This document shows positions 47,425-60,149 of a DNA stretch of 64,000 nucleotides, one piece after another. A program made the position numbers and the translations under genes. Location of the stretch: NCBI GenBank assembly GCA_021442155.1, contig CM038222.1, forward strand, positions 114,083,121 through 114,147,120. The letters are read 5' to 3'. The first letter of the stretch is position 1; every line of letters begins with the position of its first letter. Origin of the DNA: Cymbidium sinense (Eukaryota; Streptophyta; Magnoliopsida; Asparagales; Orchidaceae). Under the pieces are notes generated by a model. That model was given only the letters and a program-made list of their open reading frames with translations, was not told the origin of the DNA and made no database searches.

Positions 47425-50400
47425 TATAGCTCCCCAATTCTTCTACTCCTTATAAAGGCGACTCATTAAAAGGATAGAAGAATAAAAGAATATATTAATT
47501 ATTAGGATATAATTTAAAAACTTTCAACCAAAAATATTTTTGATATTAACATCACATCACCTTCGACTTGACTTATTCATATGAAATTTTCTCTGTGCTT
47601 CAAGTAATAAAAGGAATTCTATCCCAAGAGCTAATTTTGTTTGTGATTATCTTCGTGGAATTCATCTTGCCTTTTCTTATTGACTTCCTTATTTTGATAG
47701 AGCAAGAATTTTTCATGGAATCCAAAAAGATCAATGGTGATATAGATCTTATGAAGCATTGATTCGACCTATAGAGAAAAATAAAAAATACCAATAGGGT
47801 GGCTAGAGAAACCATTGTAGCACCTCCTCATGAAGCGAGTTCTCTTACATAGATTGCAAGTGAAATTACTTCCCAAAAATAGGACTTATGATCATAGGTG
47901 AGTGTTTAGGGGACTGCTATTGTTGAAATGGTTGATCCATCTCTTCAAAAAATGTAGATACAATGCCAAGTTTTCTGAACGAAGAAGAGTATTTTGGTCT
48001 TATTTTATGGAGTAAAGTCTTGATAAGTAGGTTGGCATAAATCCCTTCCTAGGAAAAAGTAGTTAAAGATTTTCATGCCTTAGTATGAATCACTTTTTTG
48101 TGACTTCATTATTTCTTTTGCAAACCAACATGATTTTTTAATTATTGTAGTTGAGCGTGTTGAGTATTCATGAGTCAGTAGAAGGAAATGATAAATAATC
48201 GCTAGTGCCCATGGACTTTGCTTTGGGACTAGGTAGATCAAAGGTGAGTATTCATGTCACAATAAGTGAGTTGTTTGGGCATCATCTATGTGACGTGGAA
48301 GTTTATTTGATCTAATAGTGGCTTCCTTTTCTGAGAATGATGTCTTTGACCAAATGCCTTACAACAATTCCTTTATCTTTATTTCTTGATATTGCTTCTC
48401 ATTATGTAAGGGCGAATTCAACTAAAGAGGTTCCCATTATCGTCAATCTCTTAGGAGCTCCACCAAGTGGTGACCCACTGATTTTTTGTTTTTCCTTAAG
48501 GTAAATATCCATTTATTGGAGAAGGAATTGCAGCCTCATTTTTCTTAACTGCTAGAGCCACTAGCTTCACCTTGGCAAATATCTAGGAAATGATAGAGAG
48601 CTTCCCTTTATCTAGTTGTCAAAAAAGTCGTGAGTCCAAGAAGACTGATTGTTCACTCCCAAGATAAGATGTTGAAAATCCTTAGCCACTCGCTTCTTCG
48701 ATCAACCTCATTTCTTTAAAGGGGTGAGTAACTCTCTTTGAAGAAGATACAAACTTGGTGGGATTGGTAGTGGATGAATTACAGAGGAAGCTATCGGGCT
48801 TGGAGAAGAAGCTAGTATTTGTGGAAGCCAAGTTGACTTTGATTTGCCATTATGATCAGGAAAATCATTGGGGGTGTTAATTTGTTATTCAAATATTTAT
48901 CCAATAAAGGAGTGCTCATCACTGAGTGTTAATTGGATCTAATATTTAGGTATTTCAAAAATAATGTAAGATGAAAGTATGCAAAAAATGAATGTAATAA
49001 AAGAAATGTTTTTTTTCTTTTACTTGTCTTTCATTTATGCCAAGTTTATTTAATTCTTTTTGGTTACGAGTGAGCTCATTAAATATTTTGTTGTGACATA
49101 CATTACCTGAGATTTTACAAGATTTGATAATGATTTCTTCATTTAATGTTTGATATCATGCCCACATTTTCAAAATCTTTTTATATTGCATATAAATTCT
49201 TGCAACAGTCATTAGGTAAGTCTTTACTACATTCCTTCTCCAAAGTGCTTGCTTTTTTTTTTCGTGCAAGGTCTTTTTTTCTTTCTCACTCATCCTTTTA
49301 TTTCCCAACATGCCTTCTTGGGATTATGCTCATGGTGGCATTGAAGAAGGCATCCACTAACTTTATGATGAGTGTGGTGAATGAGCATTTGACTCTTCAT
49401 TTGGTGAATGAGCTTTTCATCTTTCATGAATATTGCTAAGGTAATTCCAACTTCTCAGTGATAGTCACTCGCGAGGATAAGCGATTAAATGCTTTCAAGG
49501 TGGATGAGTTGTGTGTCCCATTCACTCATTTTCAAATCGGCTTTCAATTTATCGTCCATTTCAAGTGGGTGGAAGTCCTAATTTTTTATGGAGTGGTGCT
49601 CACTAAGTATTGTCAAATTCTATAGATAGTATCATAACCGTCATTTTGTACTCCGAGGAACATAAACTGACATGGAGCCTGACCCTTTTTGCCACATTTT
49701 CTCTATTAATAGTCAGAAAATGGAAATGTTCAATTCTTGACAATCCACTTGAAAAAAGTTGGCTTACCAAATAATTAAGCGACTATTATTCCAAGCTTTG
49801 TTTCATTGAATTCTCAATCGAGTGGATAGTGCCTATTGAGCCCACTTGTTTTACTAACAAGGTTATGGTTCCTAAGGCGAGTGCTTAGTAGACCGAGATT
49901 GTTGGGAAACTAGATAGCAAGATGCTCAACAACAACTTTTTTCTTCAAGTCAATAAAATCAATGATCACATATATAATAGGTACTCGCCATTATAAAGAT
50001 TTATCTTTGTGCATTTTCATGTATTAATCTTTTGCATTTACTTCTTTTAGGGAATAATTTTTTACTCCTTTCCCATTTTCCCCCAAGGGTGAATTCAAGG
50101 AAGGAAAGGAAAGCAAAAGCAAGCATGTACATGTTGAGGCTGCCCTTTAGAAATCAACTAATAAGGAAAAGCTGGGTTCTACTCTTAAGAAGTCCAAGAA
50201 GTAGCTATTAAGTTCTATTCCTTATATCTCATTGAGAAAGAAGAGCAATGAACTTTCTCCAAATAATAATTATACTCTTGATGTGTCTGACTAGATGAGT
50301 GAAGGCTTTAAGTTGGAACATGTAATTTTTTCTAAAGAGTTTGATACAATCTTCAAAGAGCTTCCCATTGGGTGACTCCCTTATGTTGCTAAGAATGCTT

Positions 50401-51232
50401 AAGTGATGGCTTTGGAAGTTGACCTAAATGCTCAATAAAGATTTTTCATTTATAATAAAAGCTCTTACTAGTTGCCAACTAGGAGTGTGATTCAGTGATT
50501 GACCAAAGAAGGAACGCCGAGTTTGAGCTGATCATACTACAGGAATAGGCAAAATGACAAGAGGAGTAGAAGGATCGAGTAGTAATAAAACTAACTCGCT
50601 TATCTGAGACAAATAAATAGTTGGTGGAAAATATTTTTTTGTCAGATTAAGGAGTTCTAAAAAATGAGATTGAGTTTTCTAGCTTTCTTTGTTCTAACTA
50701 ATATAAAGGTTTGTTGCAACAAAAGTTAAAGGAAGTTGCCAAATTCGTCATTGCCAAGTTGGTGAAACATGGTCAATTAGATTTTATGTTTTCAGACTTT
50801 TACAATATACTCACTACCTCAGAGTCAGACCTTGAGGAGAATGGCAAGAAAGGGAGCACTAACTAATTTTATGATTTTCTTTTTTTCTTTTTGTACCATG
50901 AGTTAGAAGAATAAATTAAATTTAAATTTTTGTAAACTCATTTGTGGCCTTTGTATTTATATATTTTTTTCATTGAAAGAAATTTTTTTATAATTATGAA
51001 TTTTCTTTGTTGTGCTTATGAATGTACTCGTTAAATTAATATACTCATTGAATGTACTTATTGAATGATATACTCCTTGAGTGTAATTATTGGATGAATA
51101 TTTCTACTAAACATAAATGATTATATTAATTGAATATAATTAAATGTACTCATTGAATATAATTGAATGTATTCTCTATTAAATAATTATTTTATGTAAT
51201 TACTTTATATTATTAGGGGAATATAATATTGC
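47425..51232. other. Unidentified part of the 3' region, second Tat-like element
   Basis: This 3.8-kb stretch lies between the tandem array and the 3' LTR. Broken plus-strand frames of moderate coding appearance occur, for example 49,146-49,439 and around 50,100-50,870 where charged and Lys/Glu-rich readings appear. They run antisense to the element. Some Tat relatives (Grande-like) carry an antisense reading frame here, which would fit, but I recognise no domain. Confidence 0.4.
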
Positions 51233-51561
51233 AAACCACATGAAGTGTTGGTCTTTTCTTCATAGTAGCCAACCACATATAGTGTTGGTCTTTTATTTGT
51301 AATCACAAACTATATGGATGTTGATCTTACACTTGAGTTGCTAACCACAAGAAATAGTCTTCTTACACTTTATTTACAAACCACATGGAGTGTTGAAGTT
51401 TTATTTATTATTTCCAAGCACAATGGAGTTTTGGTATTTCATTTATAGTTTACAACCACAAGGAGGGTTGGCCTTATCCTTGAGTGGCCAACCATAAGGG
51501 GTGTTGGTCTTACACTTTATTTTCTAATCACATGGAGTGTTGTTGGCCATTTATTTGCAGT
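51233..51561. repeat. Nine-copy 36-bp tandem array
   Basis: Units starting AACCACATGGAGTGTTGGTC begin at 51,233, 51,271, 51,307, 51,343, 51,379, 51,417, 51,454, 51,490 and 51,526 (spacing 36-38). Copies differ by several bases. It lies just after integrase in the second Tat-like element, the place where such elements carry tandem repeats. Confidence 0.9.
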
Positions 51562-51949
51562 CCCATAGATTTTTTATGAAACATTTAAAGTGAGTAAGTT
51601 TTAATGGACAAGATTTAGTTTTTATAATCTATTAAATCGATCTTTATATGCTTAAGAAAGCACATTGAGTGACTTGAGTCAACATGTAGCTCTCAAAGTG
51701 TTAACTTAAATTATTATAGCTCATTAAGTGCCTTGGGTCTATAGTTCACTGCCACTAGCAGAATGTAGTTTAAATTTTTAGTCGCCATGTTTTAAGTTTT
51801 GAGCACATATATTATAAGTATCAAAAGATGACTGGGTGAGAAAAAAATGAAATTTTTATTAATTTGCTCTATTCAATTAAAAGAAGAATCAGTCTAAAAA
51901 GAACAATGATTTATTAAAGATAAAATAGGTACAAGGAGCTTATCTCATG

Positions 51950-52400
51950 GGTAAAATATTTTTAAATCTTTTGCAATCCATGTATGCAACACATATTGTT
52001 CCAAATTTATTTATAGTTGGTAGGATCCTAGACCAACTTGCTTCTTGACAATGTAAGGACTATCCCATCTGTGTGCAAGTTGGTAGGCTTGGCTTTAATC
52101 TACATGTTGAATTAGTCAATCATAATAAATATGAGTCTACTTTGCCCACTAGCGATTAGCAATGAGCCTATGAGATCCATTCCAAAATTGTGAAAGGCTA
52201 GGGACTTGTGACAGGTTCTAGAGATTATGGTGACTACTACTATAAAGGGGCAAACTTATGATTCAACTCTTATGTTTTGGAAAAGTCCTCAGCATCCTTT
52301 CTCCATTTCAGCCAAAAATATCCCTGCTTTAGATTTTGATCGGTAAGCGTTCTTACTTGCTGAGTACATTACTCTTCTCACTTTCCTTCCTTCACTTTAG
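51950..52400 (-). pseudogene. Integrase remnant with internal deletion, second Tat-like element
   Basis: The minus strand reads LKQGYFWLKWRKDAEDFSKT (about 52,330-52,270, N-terminal zinc region end). It continues with FHNFGMDLIGSLLIASGQSR and LIFIMID (about 52,185-52,105, start of the core; the first Asp of GMD is kept). After KAKPT the sequence moves at once to SPYIVKKQVGLGSYQL and WIAKDLKIFYP (about 52,065-51,960), the C-terminal GPF/Y-type tail. The rest of the core, including the other two catalytic acids, is missing. Confidence 0.75.
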
Positions 52401-52639
52401 ATTTAATGAAGTGGCCAACCTTTAAAATAATTTATCATTGATTAATAAGTACTGGGCCACTTTAATTTTGAATCTTCTTGGGTCTTTAGTTCCTTCTTCA
52501 AGCTCACCAATTTATAAGTACCTTTTGATGAGATTGATTAAACTAGGGGAGTTTATCTCTTTCAATTTGAAAAAGACTCGCCTTATTCTATGCTTAGATG
52601 GGTGAGTTGGAGGGTAGGTTGCTCCTTGAGGCTATTTTC

Positions 52640-53000
52640 TCTTGATAGTAAATGGGCAAGTTGATTCTAGTCCCTAGAAACTTGTTTGAACTTAAGTACT
52701 CTAGTCTTCCAATTTTTGCTTTCACTTTAAGTATGTATTTCTGATGCAGCTCATCTCTCACTTCGTTTCTCTCCATTGATCTGATTCACCATAAGCTACA
52801 AGTCAGTATGAGCTATAATTTGACCAATGCCTAGTCCTTAGGCAAATCATAATCTAGCAATTGCATCATACTTCAACTAATTGTTGGTCACTTGAAACAT
52901 GAACATCATAGATTGAGCCGCATTAATTCCTACCAAACTCATCAGCATAATTCCTACTCATTCTTTGCCCTCTTGAAGGGCCATCTACATACAAGTTCCA
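52640..53000 (-). pseudogene. Second RNase H remnant, second Tat-like element
   Basis: Around 53,000 the minus strand reads EPLWNLYVDGPS, the start of the archaeal-type RNase H. SSDQQLVEV (about 52,885-52,855) stands for SDSQLVxxQ. KFKQVSRDxNQLAHLLSREN (about 52,695-52,635) matches the end (VPRxxNxxADALSxLA). It confirms the dual RNase H layout in this element. Confidence 0.65.
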
Positions 53001-54300
53001 TAAGGGTTCTAGGTAGATTGGGACATTATGCAAATCTATGAAATCTATATGAAAATCAATTACTGTTTATGCTTGGATCACCATTCAGGGTGAGCAAAAT
53101 AAATAAGAATCGCTCAGCTCTACTAACTATTCAGTAATCTTCTTAAGTGATCTGACTTGGTATGTATAGACTTAAGCACATGACCAGTGATGACTTGAAT
53201 CTAATGGGCCCAAAAATATGGTTGAAGTTTTCGATTGTTCATGACTAGTGCGAGTGTGAGTTTTTCTATGATTAGATAATGCGACTCGACACCCCTCAAC
53301 TACTTGCTAACATAGTAAACTAGCCATTGCTTTCTTGTTTCTTCTCTAATCAAAACTAAGTTCACTGAACCTTCTCTAACTCTTAAATATAATAACAATA
53401 TCTCACCTTCCATTGGACTCTATAGTAAAAGTGGTGAGGCAGTAACATTTTGAGGTCAATGAATGCTTTCTCACAATCTAGTGTCGAGTTAAATTTCTTC
53501 ACACCCCTCAATGCTTTAAAGAATGTCAACAATGTTTTCCTGCCTTGGAAATGAATCTATTTAATCAAGTGACAACCAAGGTGTCACTACACCTCTTTGG
53601 TTGTTCTTGGCAATGACATGTTGAGTATAGATTTTACCTTATTAAAATTTTTTTGTACCTTCAATTGTGATCATGAATCTTAAGAACTTGCCCAATCCAA
53701 CATTGAATGTTTAGTTCAAGGGATTGAGGCACACACTATATTTTGTTAAAGTAGCAAAGGTCTCCTTCAAATCTTGTACAGGTTGTTCTAGTGACTTATT
53801 TTTGAAAAGAAAGTCATTGATATAAGCTTCTATATTTCCTTTCCCTTTTGTTCTTTGAACACCTGATCTAACATTCTATGATAAGTAACCCTTACATTTT
53901 TTTAATCGAAAGGGAATCACTCTCTAGCATTATAGCCCTTTCCTAATGATAAAATACATTTTCTCTAAGTCAACAAGATGCATTTGAATTTGATGAAATC
54001 TTAACAAGGCATCCAGAAAACTCATCACAAGGTAACCCACTGTAAAGTCGATAAGTGTGTATATTCTTGTGAGTGGGTACATGTCCTTAGGGAAAGTTGA
54101 GTTCATTTCAGTGAAATCCATTCACATCCTCCACTTATTGTTGGACTTTTATACCAAGAGTACATTAGATATCCACTCAGAGTATTGGTTTTCTTTGATG
54201 AAGTTGGCTTCATGTAGCTTGGCGACTTCTTATTTAATAGGCTAAGTAAGCAAAGCCACCATCTTCCTCATTATTTTCTTAATCAATTGATCATCCTTTC
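53000..54300 (-). pseudogene. Reverse transcriptase and RNase H remnant, second Tat-like element
   Basis: RT blocks on the minus strand include MDFTEMNSTFPKDMYPLTRI, then YLVMSFLDALLRFHQIQMHL (frame 53,930-54,121), and YINDFLF (about 53,817-53,840) where YVDDMLV is usual. The first catalytic Asp is therefore Asn. QPVQDLKETFATLTKYSVCL follows. RNase H words appear at about 53,450-53,200: SPMEGEILLLYLRVREG and YYVSK, then LRGVESHYLIIEKLTLALVM. Many stops are present. Confidence 0.85.
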
Positions 54301-54559
54301 TGATATTAGGCCTCTGGAAAGCAATATTGATGTCAATACCTGACTTCTTAGCTACTGTCTTGGTGAATATGTTGATGTGATCTTAGAGGTCTTGGATGAA
54401 CACATCTTTATTGAAAATATAACACAAGAGATCGTTAACACTTCTTTGTTCTCCACTCTCTCGTGACTCGTTGAAGTACCTTCTTTCTTCTGTGTGAGTT
54501 GCCAACTACTTATAGAAAGTATACCCTAGATTAACTCAACTTTCTCTTGATTATGATTT

Positions 54560-54715
54560 CTTCTCCTCCTATTGGACAATTTACTACCAAATGTTAAGTT
54601 GAAACCATCACTTTAATTATGTTAAGTAGTTTCCATGCAAAAATAACATTGCACATGCTAGGTGCTTCCATAATAATAAACTTGGGTATAACTATGAATT
54701 ACTTTTATTTATCAC
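54560..54715 (-). pseudogene. C-terminal protease half, second Tat-like element
   Basis: The minus strand reads FIIMEAPSMCNVIFAWKLLN then IIKVMVST. This corresponds to the protease end that usually reads like FLVVDAPSAYNxILGRPxLN and AxxAVVSTYH. It is the continuation of the half ending at 59,485, now about 4.7 kb away. About 70 codons in the middle of the protease are not visible on either side. Confidence 0.7.
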
Positions 54716-54839
54716 CTTAAAATTATAAATAATCCAAAATATCAAAAGATAGAAAATGTTACTTAAGTATAGCCCTGATATAAGGTAACTCCATATTGTT
54801 ACTATTCACCAGGAAAGCTAGCTATGGGTCCATATTCCT

Positions 54840-55810
54840 AGAAATGCAAAAGGATTGTGAGGTAGCTCCTTGGTTGGCTAACATATCAGCAGGCCGATTT
54901 CCCTCCATATGTATATGAGTGAAGGAAATGTTCAAGTTTGCAATTTCCTCAAGGCTTTGAGCTCATTAATGATGTGCCAAGGCATGTAAACTTCTTTGTT
55001 CTCCTTTAGCATTTGGATGAGGGTCATGGAATTAGATTCAATCTAGTACTTCTTCTAAGGGTGAGTAGAGGCTATCTTGAGTGCATAGATAGAAGCTGCT
55101 ACTTCACCATTTAGGGGAGAGGAGGCAGCATAAGGGATGGAGAAATGGCTTGAATACTTACCATCCTTTTGTTTGAAAATTTCACCAATGCTAGCATTTC
55201 CAGTTTTAGGATCAAAACTTTCATCAATGTTTATCTTGATAATGCCATGGGATAGTTTATTCCAGTGAATGATATACCATCTTTATTCAGTGTTGTCAAC
55301 ATAAGGTTCTAGCATGTCAGAGTATTGCATCCATCCAGTGAAGTGTGCCTTTCTAATTACTCCATTACATATTACTTTGTGCAGATAATTTTTAGCATTT
55401 AGAATTACACTATTCATTATTACGATGCTCTCATTGTGCTTCATTTCATTTTTAGCCATCCATATGAACCATATGATAATCAGATGGGTGATCAGAGTGA
55501 TGTTGATCTTCAAGTGATCCCTAAACTGCCAACTTGCAATTAACTCATATATATAATTTGCTTTATAACTCATGTCAATTTGAAAGAGATCAGCCAATAC
55601 CTTCCTTATATGTGTACTAAATTTGCATTGTATGAAGAAATATGGTAGGCTTTTGTCTTCTTCCTTGCATAATATGCATATTGAAGGCATTCTTATTTCT
55701 TTAAGCTTGAGTATGTTATCCATTGGAATGAAACTTTGAAGTATCCTCCAAGAAAAGAAGAAAATTGGTGGTTTAATGGCTGGGTTCCAAATTGCTTTGC
55801 CCCATGGCAA
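54840..55810 (-). pseudogene. L1 zf-RVT and RNase H C-terminal remnant
   Basis: The frame 55,283-55,810 carries the zf-RVT segment: AIWNPAIKPPIFFFSWRILQ, then ICILCKEEDKSLPYFFIQC with its Cys residues. After a stop the RNase H part reads DESFDPKTGNASIGEIFK, then SSPLNGEVAASIYALKIAST and WHIINELKALRKLQT. These are the RNase H blocks of plant LINEs (usually DGSF, GxGGIFR, LxGEVxAxxxAL). An in-frame stop separates the two. Confidence 0.8.
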
Positions 55811-56077
55811 TTTTTTGGATTGGTCCCACCAATTATGATATATAGTTTTAGAAATGGATGATGGTTTAGATTGACATTTTATGATTTGTTTATCTTTCTA
55901 GTTGTTATTTATTGGTATGTTGTAGATTTTCTTGCATATATGTGTTGGAAGTTGCTCTTTCAGTTTGGTTTCATTCAAGTGTGGATCATTTAAGAATTTC
56001 AAAATATGCTTTAAATGTTGTGGTCTCCTATCTATCTTCCATTTAAAAAGAGCCTCTTCCCCAACCCAGTGATCATT

Positions 56078-58139
56078 TCAAAAGTCAATTTGTCCATCTC
56101 CCAAGTCCCAAAATATTAGGTCTTCAGCATGTTCTTTGTGTTGTAACATATGTTTCCAAATTGAGAGTCTAGTTTCATTATTTGGGTTGTCATTGGATGA
56201 GTTTGCTGACAATACTTTTGATGCATAAATTAGCTCAAAGTGTAGTTCTTTCTCTAAATCTAATCCACAATTTGATTGTATTGCATCTAATATTTTCCTC
56301 AAGTGCTTTGAATCCCAAGCCACCATTGTAAGTTGGTTTACACAACTTCTTTCAATTGGCCCAATGGATGGATTTATGTTTAGGACTCCAAATGAATTTT
56401 TTTCTATTTTCTTCTGAATTGTTTTGTGGATTTGTTGCACTTGGGTGGTGTATAGTGGGATGCAGTTGAGGATACTCCTCATCAAAGTGACTCTTCCACC
56501 AAATGAGAGCAAAGAGTTCTCCTAAGATTGTATTTTGCTTTGTATTTTGTCAATCAGATCATGGAATGGGGAGGATGTTAGTTTTCCTTTGTATGGTTGG
56601 ATGCCAATGTAGTTAAATGAAAAATATGTATGAGTGAATCATGTCTAATCCATTTGATTTTATTTTTGGTAATCCCCTTCCCTGTTACAATGAAACATTT
56701 ATTATTATTGAGTTTCATACCTAACAATGATGTGAACTACTTGATGATTGCCATTTGTGTATTGATGGATTTTTTTACTTTCATAATAGAAAAGTAATAG
56801 ATCATTCGCAAGTGCAAGTGTATAATTCTTAGTTTGCTTGAGTTTTGAAATTTGTTGTCCTTCTTGGATGCTGCTTCTTTGTTTAATTTTCTTGAAAGAA
56901 GATCCAGAACTAAAATGAAAAGGGAAGGGGAGAGTGGGTCTCCCTGCTTGACACCCTTACTGGCTTGGAAGAACCCATGTGATTGACCATTAACAAAAAC
57001 CTTATAGTGCCTTTGAATGAAAAGTCATTGAATTAGGATGCAAAATCATCTAAAAAAACCTCTTTCCTTAAGAGATCTAAGGATGAAGCTCAAATTTATA
57101 GTGTCAAAGGCTATTGGAGGTTAGTTTTCATTATGACATTTCCTCCTCTACTATTTTTGTTAATGTTCTTAATGAGTTCTTGGGCCAGTAGCATATTATT
57201 CATAATATTCCTACCTTTAACAAAGGCTGCTTGATTTGAGGAGATGAGGACTAAGAGCAGATTTTGGATTCTATTTGTAGTGATCTTACTGATAATTTTG
57301 TTGATAACAAGAGTTTGGCAGATACGTCTGAATTTGTCCCAAGTTTGATGATCTCTATCTTTTGGAATCTAGACAATAGCAGATGTTGAAAAAATTTTTT
57401 GGATATTCTATCCTTAGAAGAAACTTTGTATAGTGTTAATGACATTCATTCTCACAATGTGCCATGCCTTTTGGTATAAGAGGACAGTAAAGCTGTCTGA
57501 TCGAGTTGTTTTGTAGCCATCCATTGAGTTTAGTGTAATTAGAATTTCATTTTCCAATGGCATTGAGATAAGCTTTTCATTATTGATCAATTCTCTCTCA
57601 ATCATAAAGAAGTATTGGTTTGACTGTTGGGTTCTATTGTGTTCATGTGGCTATTTGAGCAGGTTGGAGAAGTAATGCATATAATTTTCCATGATGCCAT
57701 CTTGATTGTGAATCCATCTCCCATATGTGTCTTTTATTTTTGTTACCCATTTTCCTTCTCTTCTCTTCTTAATACAAGCATGGAAGTATTTGGAGTTCCT
57801 ATCACCTTCGAGGAATATGTGTGATGAAGCTTTTTGTCTAAAAAGATATTCTTTATCAATATATCCTTGTAAAATTGTTTGGAGTTGCTCTAATTGAGTC
57901 TCAAGTGCATGGGTATTTAGAGTGTCCATTCTAGTCATCTTATTTTCAATATTGTGAATCTTCTCTTTAGAGGATTTGATCAAAGAATGGATGTTTCCAA
58001 AAATCTCAGTATTCCATTTTTTGAGAGTTTGGACTGTAACTTTATGCCATGACCATAATTTAGCCCAATGGTTGTAATTCTCCACACCATTCCAAGCATT
58101 TAATATACAATTATTAAACTTAAGATGTAAAGTCCACAT
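56078..58139 (-). pseudogene. L1 reverse transcriptase remnant
   Basis: A 162-aa open piece (57,651-58,139) covers the segment between endonuclease and RT, with WNTEIFGNIHSLIKSSKEKI and YFHACIKKRREGKWVTKIKD. RT words follow, such as SSNQAAFVKGRNIMNNMLLA and QELIKNINKNSRGGNVIMK (about 57,240-57,120). A second piece (56,078-56,512) starts MLSFGGRVTLMRSILNCIPL, a typical post-RT block. Stops and frameshifts lie between them. Confidence 0.8.
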
Positions 58140-58870
58140 ATTTAGAATCTAAACTGATGGTGTTTCGGCTTGGGGATAGAGCTAAAATTGACCAAAACTA
58201 GGCAGTGGTCAGAGGCAATTCTTGTAAGTGTTGTACCTCCATTGTGCTGAATTGAGAACTCCAGGCTGAGTTAACAACAATTTGATCGAGTACTCATAAA
58301 TTTTACCTCTCATCCAAGTGAATAGGAAGACGTTAAATCCAGCATCAAATAGGCTGGCTTGTACAATATAATCAACAAATTCATAAATAATTGAGAGATT
58401 AGGCCTCCTTCCTCCTTTCTATTTAGCTGGGCTTGCATCATATTTAGATCTTCCCCCACAAACCATGATGCTAGAACTGATGTGTTTTATGTCATTCCAG
58501 AGTTCTTTTCTATGTTGCCTATTGCAAGCAGCATAAATGATGGTAGCAAATGTGCTTACATTGGTATTCTGAATATGGATATGGAAGTACTGGATGGTAT
58601 CAAGGGTGACATTAATCTGAAAATTAGATTTCTAGAATAGCCAAATTTTATTGCTAGTATTTGAATGGATAGTGAATTGAGGAAATCTTCTTCTTATTTT
58701 GGTGAGGTTTTGATTGTTAACTAAAGGTGCCAAAATAGTAAAGAGTTGAAGATTATGGTGTCTCATGAGGCTTTTGAGTCTATTAGAGGCATTGGCCTGG
58801 TGAATGCCTCTTATATTTCAAAACATGATGTTTAACATGATGGAGGAGGTTTACTCCTAGTGGGCCATCT
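58140..58870 (-). pseudogene. L1 endonuclease remnant
   Basis: The minus-strand reading starts FxNIRGIHQANASNRLKSL (usually FWNxRG), then NLQLFTILAPLVNNQNL. VCGGRSKYDA and LFTWMRGKIYEYSIKLLLTQ follow. These are the blocks of the APE-type endonuclease that nicks target DNA. The GDFN block is degraded and stops occur. Confidence 0.75.
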
Positions 58871-59479
58871 AGTCGACCTATGTCCAATTGAAAGATTTTC
58901 TACTTTTTGATTCTTAGCTGCTAATAAATTCTTTAATTCTCTGATGCCTTTCTGATTATGTTTTATGTGTTCGTGGGTATGTCATTCCTTCACAGCTGTG
59001 TTGAGTATATCCTCAAAGTGTTCTCCTTTAAAATTCTCTTTTTGTGATTATGTGTCATCTCCTTCCTCACTAGTTATGGCTTGAGTTGTCAGAGGTTATG
59101 AGATGTTGGAGGCTTCAAACATGTTCAACTACCTTGTTTTAGTTGCAAATTATTTTGAGATGTCCCTTTTAGAATATGGGTTGGTTATATGTTCATTGTA
59201 CTCATTTGTGTTATTGTTTATTGTGTGCATTGGATTGATCTTGTTTGTTGTCCTCTCTGAGTAAGTAGTGTGAGTGTTGCTGTTATGTTGTCTTCTTCGA
59301 TTTTATCTCATTAGAGGTCTCTTGATTTTAATTTCCATTTAGTTGTTTTAATTAGGGATCAATTTCTCCAAGATTGTCATCATCAAGTGATTGCGGATGA
59401 TTAATGGCCTTCAAATTCTGGGATGTTTTAGATCATGTTTAATATTGTGTTAGAGGTAATAGGCCTGCCTAAACCCTAA

Positions 59480-59880
59480 ATTCTCCCTATATGATAATTG
59501 GCAATCAATGTCTTGATGATTACCACATCATTCTAGGGGTCCCTGACAACCGGTTGATCTTTTTCTAAGAAAATGATTGAGAGGACCTCTATATTATGTA
59601 CTTGTGTTATGGTCATCAAGTTAATTTCTCCCACTTAAGACTTGCTTATTTTGCTAATGCTTCACTTCCACCAGTAATGATGGGTACCACTCCTATAATG
59701 TGAATTGCATAAGCTAGAGTAGGTTAATTGTTCAGCTCAGTGACTTCCTTTTCTAGTCTCTATATGAACTCATTTATCTTTCTTACCTTGATGACTTCCT
59801 CTACCAAGCTTTCAATAATTAGCATTCTTCGATGTTGTTTCTATGGTTGTGATGATAGGTGGAATACCTAAATTAATTGT
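59480..59880 (-). pseudogene. gag nucleocapsid-like region and N-terminal protease half, second Tat-like element
   Basis: On the minus strand FRYSTYHHNHRNNIEEC (about 59,825-59,875) corresponds to the gypsy word YHxxHGHxTxEC. Further on, FLEKDQPVVRDP and DVVIIKTLIANYHIGRI (to about 59,485) match the protease N-terminus (usually DALVIxAxIxNYxVxRI). The expected DTGSS block should follow but is missing. The sequence changes instead to L1 material. Confidence 0.7.
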
Positions 59881-60149
59881 GAACTCTATTATCCTTCATG
59901 GGTGATGGTCATTTGAAGTTCTCCATGTTTTGAATGGCCTTCACTAACTCAATCATTGATACCCTTAATGGTGTAATGTAGTTAACCATAAATACTCATC
60001 TTGCTTATGGTGTACTGGTAGTGTATTGGCCCTTCTTATAGTCGACTATGCTACCTTTTACCTTTATCTTGCCTCTTGACTTTGAACTTATCCTTTCATG
60101 ATCTCTCTAAGAGCAACCACTTTATTGAATCCCTTCCTTGAGTCACTAT

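Larger units (their letters stand above)
54720..59470 (-). mobile_element. L1-type LINE nested in the second Tat-like element
   Basis: On the minus strand an endonuclease (58,140-58,870), reverse transcriptase (57,600-56,100), zf-RVT segment (55,800-55,500) and C-terminal RNase H (55,280-54,840) follow in order. This is the layout of plant L1 LINEs with an added RNase H. It separates the two protease halves of the host element, so it inserted later. Stops are present throughout. A clear poly(A) tail and target duplication were not found, so ends are approximate. Confidence 0.85.
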
